Origin: Clostridia bacterium
GTDB lineage: Bacteria; Bacillota_A; Clostridia; Christensenellales; Aristaeellaceae
Assembly (NCBI GenBank): GCA_017938785.1
Contig: JAGBAU010000088.1
Coordinates: 1 to 20,204, forward strand
Direction: 5' to 3'
DNA: 20,204 nucleotides
Of this stretch, positions 15,684 through 20,204 are shown one piece after another (positions within the stretch are counted from its first letter, which is position 1; the number at the start of each line of letters is the position of its first letter). The position numbers were made by a program, and so were the translations under genes. The notes beneath the pieces are model-generated. The model saw only the letters and a list, made by a program, of their open reading frames with translations. It was not told the origin of the DNA and did not search any database.

Positions 15684-16082
15684 TTATTCCGCCTCCGCGC
15701 GGGACAGGCTGCCCAGCACGCCGTTGATAAACGAACCGGCTTTTTCCGAAGAATACTGGTTAGCCAGTTCAACGGCTTCATTGATGATGATACCGGCGGG
15801 AAGTTCTCCCAGCATCAGTTCATATGCGCCAAGGCGCAGAATTGCGAGATCCACCTTCGAAATGCGCTCCAGGGTCCAGCCGCGAAGATGCGCAGCAATG
15901 CCTGCGTCCAGCTTCTCCTCGTTGACCACAACGCCTTCAAACATGCGGTTCATAAATTCCGCTTCACGCTCGCCCGGCTCGACGCCGAGGAGGTTCATAC
16001 GGGTATCTTCACCGCCGTCTCCGCCCATTTCCCATTCATAGATCAGTTTCATTGCATGCGCGCGGGCGATCTTTCTGTCCAT
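15684..16082 (-). CDS. nusB: Transcription antitermination factor NusB
   Basis: A 132-residue all-helical RNA-binding protein that, with NusE (S10), binds boxA in rRNA leaders and keeps RNA polymerase from terminating early. The family pattern is complete: ARAHAMKLIYEWEM at 6-19, the central RGWTLERISKVDLAILRLGAYE, and the C-terminal helix with PAGIIINEAVELANQY and SEKAGSFINGVLG. Length is close to E. coli NusB (139). The start has GAGGA nine bases upstream. It follows amaP after an 86-base gap that contains an imperfect hairpin. Confidence 0.97.
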   Translation of the reverse strand: MDRKIARAHAMKLIYEWEMGGDGGEDTRMNLLGVEPGEREAEFMNRMFEGVVVNEEKLDAGIAAHLRGWTLERISKVDLAILRLGAYELMLGELPAGIIINEAVELANQYSSEKAGSFINGVLGSLSRAEAE

Positions 16083-16128
16083 AACTGCTTATCCTCATCT
16101 CAATCGGTATAGTGAATTACACATCAAA

Positions 16129-16156
16129 GCGGTGGCACACGAAAATGCGCCGCCGC
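16129..16156 (-). other. Imperfect G+C-rich hairpin in the amaP-nusB gap
   Basis: On the - strand GCGGCGGCGCA (16156-16146) pairs with TGTGCCACCGC (16139-16129) across a six-base loop, with one mismatch and one G-U wobble. Only a short TTT follows, so it is a poor terminator. It may be an RNA-processing or stability element, or chance. The rest of the gap (16083-16168) shows no gene. Confidence 0.35.
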
Positions 16157-16168
16157 AATGGTATTGAC

Positions 16169-16912
16169 TTAGTTTGCTTCGGTTTCGGTTGCCGGTATTT
16201 CTTCGGTTTCGGCTGCCGCCACCTCTTGGGCGTCCGCCTCCTGAACCGGGGCAACGCTTTCTTCTTCCACAACCGTCACCTGCTTGGGCTCTTCTGCGGG
16301 CTGGTAGACCGGAGAGACCGGCACGTTGCCGACGGAACCCTTGCGGCGGCCGTGCTTTCCACCCTCTTCAGTATTCTCGAGAGAGTGTACGCTTACGCTC
16401 ACTTCACGCACGCCAACGCCACAGTTGAGCTCAATGTAGCTGCGAATGGCGCGCTGAATGTTCATCGTAACGGTGGGCACATGTGCGCCGCTCACGATGG
16501 CGACGGAAGTATTGATGGAAATGGTGTCTTCGTTGTTGATGATGCTTGCCTTCATATCAGCAATGCCATCCACACAGCGAACCGCCTGGCGAATCATCTG
16601 CTCCACAGCACCGATTGCGATGCGGGTGCGGCCTGCTTCGCTGGAATCAACGGTGATGAAACCGCGTTCGCCCTTCTTCTTGTCGCGGGAGAAGATGAAA
16701 GCAACAGAAAGCACCGTCAGCAGTACGTAGACAACCGCAGCCACAATGCCTGCGATTTCAGCCATTCCTGTGCCGATGGCGTGGTTGATCATTTCCGGAA
16801 TATCCGTGGCAATCTGGGGTGCTACGCACCAGAGCACAACAAGCGCAAAAACAATCAAGGACAACAGCCAGTGCACAAACAGCACAAGCCTCTTGCCAAA
16901 GTTCAATTTCAT
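16169..16912 (-). CDS. amaP: Alkaline shock response membrane anchor protein AmaP
   Basis: A 247-residue membrane protein. Two transmembrane helices (about 10-32 and 50-73) form a hairpin. They are followed by a cytoplasmic Asp23-like domain at ~84-178, starting GFITVDSSEAGRTRIAIGA and ending VREVSVSVHSL, then a disordered acidic tail from ~180 rich in Glu and Ala. In Staphylococcus aureus AmaP tethers Asp23 to the membrane, where the pair is linked to cell-envelope homeostasis. Its place right after the Asp23 gene (33-base gap) supports that job here. ATG at 16912 has GGAGGAAG seven bases upstream. The tail contains near-repeats of E/A-rich stretches, matching the tail of its partner. Confidence 0.9.
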   Translation of the reverse strand: MKLNFGKRLVLFVHWLLSLIVFALVVLWCVAPQIATDIPEMINHAIGTGMAEIAGIVAAVVYVLLTVLSVAFIFSRDKKKGERGFITVDSSEAGRTRIAIGAVEQMIRQAVRCVDGIADMKASIINNEDTISINTSVAIVSGAHVPTVTMNIQRAIRSYIELNCGVGVREVSVSVHSLENTEEGGKHGRRKGSVGNVPVSPVYQPAEEPKQVTVVEEESVAPVQEADAQEVAAAETEEIPATETEAN

Positions 16913-16945
16913 ATTCTTCCTCCATGCATACCGGAGGCAAAGCGC

Positions 16946-17482
16946 TTACTCCTCGTCTTCGGCGACTTCTTCCGCTTCTACCTCAGGAGCCTCTTCCTTT
17001 GCAGGTTCTTCAGCCACTGCCTCGGCCTTTTCCTCTTCAACGCTTTCGGATTTTTCCAGCATCTTTCTGCGCTGTTCATCCAGTTCGGCATTGGCACGCT
17101 GTTCACGTTCAAAGCTTACGCCGGAAACATGAACATCAACCGCATGCACATCCAGACCGCTCATGGTCTCGATGGCCTTCTTCACGTTTTCCTGAATGCT
17201 GCGGGCAACATCCGGAACGGGGGAACCGTATTCAACGACGATGGTAATATCGACAGTTACCTTGTTGCCGTCCAAGTCAATGCGAACACCCTTGGTGAAA
17301 TTGCGGGTATTCTTGCGGGAAAACATATCTGCGAGACCGGCGTTCTGAGAAGACATGCTGGCTACGCCCTCGACCTCGGTTGCAGCGAGGCCGGCGATGG
17401 TTGCTACGACCTCAGTCGCAAAAGAAACCGTACCGTTGGGATTCTCATCCAGCTTGACGTCGGGCTGGTAATTTTCGCTCAT
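16946..17482 (-). CDS. Asp23/Gls24 family envelope stress response protein
   Basis: A 178-residue soluble protein. The Asp23 domain spans about 15-130: GTVSFATEVVATIAGLAATEV, a GVRIDLDGNKVTVDI strand pair, and YGSPVPDVARSIQENVKKAIE. A charged linker and an acidic tail (from ~145) rich in Glu, Ala and Val follow. Asp23 proteins are abundant in Gram-positives, form membrane-associated assemblies through AmaP, and respond to alkaline or envelope stress. Translation starts at ATG 17482 behind a near-perfect Shine-Dalgarno (17490-17498) and a good promoter (17513-17541), consistent with high expression. It heads the housekeeping block and directly follows spoIIIAH, a common order in Clostridia. 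Confidence 0.93.
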   Translation of the reverse strand: MSENYQPDVKLDENPNGTVSFATEVVATIAGLAATEVEGVASMSSQNAGLADMFSRKNTRNFTKGVRIDLDGNKVTVDITIVVEYGSPVPDVARSIQENVKKAIETMSGLDVHAVDVHVSGVSFEREQRANAELDEQRRKMLEKSESVEEEKAEAVAEEPAKEEAPEVEAEEVAEDEE

Positions 17483-17489
17483 AGTGCAG

Positions 17490-17498
17490 ACCTCCTTT
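17490..17498 (-). promoter_or_regulatory. Strong Shine-Dalgarno of the Asp23 gene
   Basis: The - strand reads AAAGGAGGT, nearly a full complement of the 16S rRNA 3' end, seven bases before the ATG at 17482. It is the strongest ribosome site in the window and fixes the start. Confidence 0.9.
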
Positions 17499-17512
17499 GT
17501 CAGCTTGATGGT

Positions 17513-17541
17513 ATTATATCAGATATGAAGCCAAAGCGCAA
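17513..17541 (-). promoter_or_regulatory. Extended -10 promoter upstream of the Asp23 gene
   Basis: On the - strand, TTGCGC (17541-17536), a 17-base spacer, and a perfect TATAAT (17518-17513) preceded by TG one base upstream (TGATATAAT). This is a good sigma-A extended -10 promoter with a weak -35. It lies in the 71-base gap after spoIIIAH and would start transcription of asp23-amaP-nusB and genes beyond, independently of the sporulation operon. Confidence 0.75.
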
Positions 17542-17553
17542 TCGCATTTTCAC

Positions 17554-18036
17554 TTAATTTATCGGAATGATCTTAACATTCCCGCCCTGAACCCCTGTTT
17601 CGCGGCACACGAGTTCAAGAATTGCGCTGCTCTCCTGACGGTTGATCGCCTGCGTCTGCAAAAGAACGTTCACCGAATCCGCATGTACGGTAACCACTGG
17701 GTTCTCATAGCCGCGAAGGGACAGTACGCCCTCCAGCGTGAGTTCCTGCTCCTCACGTTCACAAAGCTCAAGAAGCTGCCTTTGCGCCATCCGTTTGAGT
17801 TCATCTTCCGAATCCATGCTGTGCGCTACATCATTCAGCTGTGCCTTTTCCATGGAACGAAGCTGCTGGCGCAAGGTTTTGAAGGCTTCAATCTGGTTGG
17901 GCGGTTCTGAAGGATTCAGCTTTACCGCCTCAATATTTCTGTTCATATCCCGAACGCCGTCTATGACCACCAGCGCCATGCAGAGCGCCAGAACCGCAAA
18001 CGCCATCCATTTGAGTCCCCTGGAAATCTGTCGCAT
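17554..18036 (-). CDS. spoIIIAH: Stage III sporulation protein AH
   Basis: A 160-residue mother-cell membrane protein. One N-terminal helix (about 8-27) crosses the inner membrane; the rest faces the space between mother cell and forespore, where SpoIIIAH of B. subtilis binds forespore SpoIIQ to form the intercellular channel or feeding tube. A helical linker (about 45-95, many Glu/Gln/Leu) leads to the YscJ/FliF-like ring-building domain at ~98-160 with VTVHADSVNVLLQTQAINRQ and a closing VKIIPIN strand. It is shorter than the B. subtilis protein (218), the difference lying in the linker. AGGAGA precedes the ATG at 18036. It lies 11 bases after spoIIIAG and is the last gene of the sporulation operon. 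Confidence 0.9.
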   Translation of the reverse strand: MRQISRGLKWMAFAVLALCMALVVIDGVRDMNRNIEAVKLNPSEPPNQIEAFKTLRQQLRSMEKAQLNDVAHSMDSEDELKRMAQRQLLELCEREEQELTLEGVLSLRGYENPVVTVHADSVNVLLQTQAINRQESSAILELVCRETGVQGGNVKIIPIN

Positions 18037-18047
18037 GGCTATCTCTC

Positions 18048-18404
18048 CTAACGTTTGGATTCTACCACTTCAATCCGGTTCAGTTCCAATCCGGTAAGCG
18101 TATGGACCGCCTGCTGTAATTGAAGCCGCACCTTGATTTCTTCTGCGCCCGCCGCAACCACAATCGCACCCCGGCCGGATGATTCGCCATCGTCCGACAG
18201 CATCACCTGTACCCTGCCCGCGCCCTCAAGCTGCGAAAGTATGCGCTCCAGGCGCTTCTCTTCATCGGTTGAGACGGTGTTCCCCGGAGCAGATCCATAC
18301 GTACACACCAGTAGAGCACATGCAGCTGCTATAACCAGGAAGATTTCCAGCTTTTTCGCAGACCTAAACGCTTCTATAAGAAGTTTCAATCTTTTCAACT
18401 CCAT
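18048..18404 (-). CDS. spoIIIAG: Stage III sporulation protein AG, short form
   Basis: A 118-residue membrane protein of the SpoIIIA channel. One membrane helix (about 18-36) is followed by a ring-building-type domain: EEKRLERILSQLEGAGRVQVML, a short DDGESSGRG loop, then GAIVVAAGAEEIKVRLQLQQAVHTLTGLELNRIEVVE. These are the conserved start and end of SpoIIIAG (~229 residues in B. subtilis). The long insertion between them, which forms the beta-triangle collar in the B. subtilis ring structure, is almost absent here. The start overlaps the stop of the preceding small gene by ten bases, implying coupled translation. Ends with TAG, 11 bases before spoIIIAH. Confidence 0.88.
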   Translation of the reverse strand: MELKRLKLLIEAFRSAKKLEIFLVIAAACALLVCTYGSAPGNTVSTDEEKRLERILSQLEGAGRVQVMLSDDGESSGRGAIVVAAGAEEIKVRLQLQQAVHTLTGLELNRIEVVESKR

Positions 18405-18559
18405 TTGAGTGCGCCCATCAGGTTTTCCTTCAAAACAACAAGTATAACGCGCGTGATTTCAAGTCCCAGCACGAGCCTGATTGCATTGCCGAAGCGGTTT
18501 TTTTGCATCAGCTGATTGCAAAGCGCCGCAGTCATACACAGGCTGAACACCGCCATCAT
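18395..18559 (-). CDS. spoIIIAF: Very small SpoIIIAF-like membrane protein
   Basis: A 54-residue frame (56 if started at ATG 18565) in the slot where spoIIIAF always sits, between spoIIIAE and spoIIIAG. Two hydrophobic segments, MMAVFSLCMTAALC and AIRLVLGLEITRVILVVL, flank a polar QLMQKNRFGN turn. This copies the N-terminal membrane hairpin of SpoIIIAF (helix, short polar turn, a basic 'K/R-x-V' entry, second helix). The ~150-residue soluble domain of the B. subtilis protein (206 residues) is missing: a stop TGA at 18395-18397 follows KWS, and spoIIIAG overlaps it. GAGG at 18568-18571 is eight bases before ATG 18559, favouring that start. It is 12 bases after the spoIIIAE stop. It is too short for routine gene-length cutoffs. 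Identity rests on position and hydrophobic pattern. Confidence 0.7.
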   Translation of the reverse strand: MMAVFSLCMTAALCNQLMQKNRFGNAIRLVLGLEITRVILVVLKENLMGALKWS

Positions 18560-18571
18560 GTTCATCACCTC

Positions 18572-19657
18572 TTAAGCGAAGAAGTTTTTCCCTGCAGCCA
18601 TAGCCGCACCCAGTAGAACCGCCGTTATCACCAATGCGCCGGTCGACAGGGACAGCGCCATTTGGCAAATTCCCCCGATCTGTTCAGCTGCCCGTGCAGT
18701 TTCCCGTTCACCAAATAATTCCAGCAAAGCCGCAATCAGATGGAGCGAGAGCATGGCCGCCATACAGCTCAGCATGGGCTGCAAGCCGGCGGACAGAAGC
18801 GCAGCAATGCTGCTCATCCCCAGCGCATTCTTGGTCATCATGATTCCTGTAATAAAACTGTCCCAAGCATCGCTGACTCCGTTTCCGATTATGGGCGCGG
18901 CGCTGTCCGCTGCGAACTTCGCAGTGCGCACGCCTACGCTGTCCAAAACCTCGGTCACCGAGCCCTGCAGCGCAACAAGCGCCGTGAACAGGGTGCTGGC
19001 AAGTCCTGTACCCCAATTCGCAGTCTTCTTTAATAAAGCTGTAAAACGGCTCAAATCTATGATTTCACTCAGGTTTCCGGCGATCGCGCTGCAAAGCGCC
19101 AGCTTGCATAACCGCAAACCATACTTCAGGAATATGCCTTCTGCGATTCCGCCGGTGAGTGCGGCAGCCGGTGAAACAAGCGAAGCCATGCCATTCATGC
19201 CCATTGAAGCCAGTATCGCCGCAATACCTGGCGAAACAGCATCTGTGAAATCCTTCACCGAATGGATGCAGTTTTCCGTGGCAGCTAATGCAAGCACGGC
19301 GAGATCGGAAAACCCTAGCAGCAACAACATGTGCAAAAGGAAACGGGCTCCTTCACTTCCTCCCTTTCCCTCCGCCATGCATGCGCGCACCATGGTAAGC
19401 AGCATAAGCGGCACGAGCAAACCCAGGGCAGTTTTCATAACCCGTTCCAGAGGAAGGAGCATCTCTCTCTTCGCCCAGTTCATAAGTTCGGTCCAGGCGC
19501 TGGTTCTCCCGTCCATCGCAGCATCATAGACCGCGCGCACAAGTTCTCCGGATCCATGTTCATCGGCAAATTCAAAGACCAGCGTGGAATCTGGCGACTC
19601 CGCGCAGGCGCATGGACACAGCGCCGCAATCATGATGCAAACCAGAAGCAGAATCAC
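18572..19657 (-). CDS. spoIIIAE: Stage III sporulation protein AE
   Basis: A 361-residue polytopic membrane protein of the SpoIIIA complex, required for forespore maturation and late forespore (sigma-G) activity. A cleavable or anchoring N-terminal hydrophobic segment (2-20, ending ACAES) precedes a soluble ~50-residue region. Several membrane helices follow, with LLPLERVMKTALGLLVPLMLL, the SLVSPAAALTGGIAEG glycine-rich segment, AAPIIGNGVSDAWDSF and the final LSTGALVITAVLLGAAMA. B. subtilis SpoIIIAE is 399 residues, so length is near normal. The frame extends upstream to 19819 inside spoIIIAD; GTG at 19657, overlapping the spoIIIAD stop as GTGA, is the best start and gives a clean signal sequence. 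Confidence 0.92.
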   Translation of the reverse strand: MILLLVCIMIAALCPCACAESPDSTLVFEFADEHGSGELVRAVYDAAMDGRTSAWTELMNWAKREMLLPLERVMKTALGLLVPLMLLTMVRACMAEGKGGSEGARFLLHMLLLLGFSDLAVLALAATENCIHSVKDFTDAVSPGIAAILASMGMNGMASLVSPAAALTGGIAEGIFLKYGLRLCKLALCSAIAGNLSEIIDLSRFTALLKKTANWGTGLASTLFTALVALQGSVTEVLDSVGVRTAKFAADSAAPIIGNGVSDAWDSFITGIMMTKNALGMSSIAALLSAGLQPMLSCMAAMLSLHLIAALLELFGERETARAAEQIGGICQMALSLSTGALVITAVLLGAAMAAGKNFFA

Positions 19658-20040
19658 GGCAATAGCCCGGCAATCCTTTCCATAATCTGTACAGTTGCAG
19701 GAAGCGCAAGCACGACGATGCCGATTTTGATGCCCACATCGATTCTGTGCGCGAGTGCATTTTCGCCTGCATCCCGGCAAATATCGGATGCAAATTCCGC
19801 TATCATGGCAATTCCGCATATCTTTAAAAGCTGTAATTGAGTTCCGTCCTCCCGGTATGTATAGGCTTCAAGCCCGGCAATCGCATCGGAAAGTCCCCTC
19901 ATGTCATCAACCGAAAGCATCAGGGCGGCAATTCCAGCAGCCAGGCCGACCGCAGTTGCAATCTGGGGATGCACCATGCGCAGAGATGTGCACACGAGCG
20001 CCGCAGAAATACAAAGAATCAGAATCCGCAGTGCATTCAT
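19654..20040 (-). CDS. spoIIIAD: Stage III sporulation protein AD
   Basis: A 128-residue membrane protein with about four hydrophobic helices. The family core is clear: LLKICGIAMIAEFASDICRDAGENALAHRIDVGIK then IVVLALPATVQIMERIAGLLP, closely following the B. subtilis pattern (133 residues). It is part of the SpoIIIA channel assembly in the mother-cell membrane. ATG at 20040 lies two bases after the spoIIIAC stop. An in-frame TTG at 20046 would overlap that stop as TTGA and is a possible alternative. The 3' end overlaps spoIIIAE by four bases. Confidence 0.93.
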   Translation of the reverse strand: MNALRILILCISAALVCTSLRMVHPQIATAVGLAAGIAALMLSVDDMRGLSDAIAGLEAYTYREDGTQLQLLKICGIAMIAEFASDICRDAGENALAHRIDVGIKIGIVVLALPATVQIMERIAGLLP

Positions 20041-20042
20041 GG

Positions 20043-20204
20043 TCAATCCAGCCTGAACATCACGCGGATGCTCTCAAAGAACTCGGACACCATATTCACC
20101 ACCATCATCAAAACCACAATCAATCCGGCAAGGGTCGCAAGGGTAGCGATGTCCTCCCGTCCTGCGCGCACCAGCACCTGCGACACCACCGTGATCAGGA
20201 TTCC
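20043..20204 (-). CDS. spoIIIAC: Stage III sporulation protein AC, C-terminal part (cut by window edge)
   Basis: The last 53 residues of SpoIIIAC, a ~65-residue two-helix membrane protein of the SpoIIIA complex. The visible pattern fits the family: a first helix ending in VVSQVLVRAGREDIA, the second helix LATLAGLIVVLMMVVNMV, then SEFFESIRVMF. The frame is open to the window end, so about ten N-terminal residues lie outside. It stops at TGA 20043-20045, directly before spoIIIAD. Confidence 0.92.
   Translation of the reverse strand, partial: GILITVVSQVLVRAGREDIATLATLAGLIVVLMMVVNMVSEFFESIRVMFRLD

Noticed and set aside
16112..17557. A 481-codon + strand open frame opposite amaP and asp23
   Set aside because: Antisense shadow: His/Cys/Phe-rich, no recognisable motif, while the - strand encodes clear AmaP and Asp23 proteins with good ribosome sites.
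1..20204. Mobile elements, CRISPR arrays, tRNA or rRNA genes
   Set aside because: I saw no transposase or integrase motifs, no regularly spaced direct repeats, and no tRNA- or rRNA-like sequence; gene order is that of a stable chromosome region.

Overview
The window reads as chromosomal DNA of a spore-forming, Gram-positive Clostridia-type bacterium. The evidence is a spoIIIA sporulation operon, an Asp23/AmaP pair, Shine-Dalgarno sequences of the AGGAGG type, and the conserved order asp23-nusB-xseA-xseB-ispA-dxs-tlyA-nadK-argR-recN seen in many spore-forming Firmicutes. The style suggests an uncultured gut Clostridia lineage, but the sequence alone does not name one. I see no rRNA, tRNA, CRISPR array, insertion sequence or phage gene.

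Region A (1-5064, + strand) is a compact five-gene uptake cluster. It holds the C-terminus of a secreted protein; a membrane-tethered protein with a transcobalamin-like alpha/alpha-toroid followed by a DUF4430 (transcobalamin beta-domain-like) module; and a complete ECF transporter (T component, fused double-ATPase A component, S component). Three of the four junctions are ATGA stop/start overlaps and the fourth overlaps by 28 bases, so the genes look translationally coupled. The best hypothesis is capture and import of a corrinoid (B12-like) molecule, but the substrate is inferred. A bidirectional terminator at 5076-5103 closes the cluster.

Region B (5109-7431, - strand) holds a two-TM, extracellular-domain, multi-PAS protein with no visible output domain. 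A gap with a terminator and a weak promoter candidate separates it from recN.

Region C (7432-17482, - strand, read right to left) is the housekeeping block asp23, amaP, nusB, xseA, xseB, ispA, dxs, tlyA, nadK, argR, recN. A good extended -10 promoter sits just upstream of asp23, a candidate internal promoter precedes nadK, and a terminator-like hairpin lies between nusB and xseA. The block serves envelope stress, transcription antitermination, DNA repair (exonuclease VII, RecN), isoprenoid precursors (Dxs, IspA), rRNA methylation, NADP supply and arginine control. spoIVB and spo0A, frequent followers of recN in relatives, are absent here.

Region D (17554-20204, - strand) is the spoIIIA operon from spoIIIAC (cut by the window edge) through AD, AE, AF, AG and AH, the mother-cell side of the SpoIIIA-SpoIIQ channel. 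It includes an unusually small (54-56 residue) membrane-only SpoIIIAF and a short SpoIIIAG, which suggests a streamlined channel.
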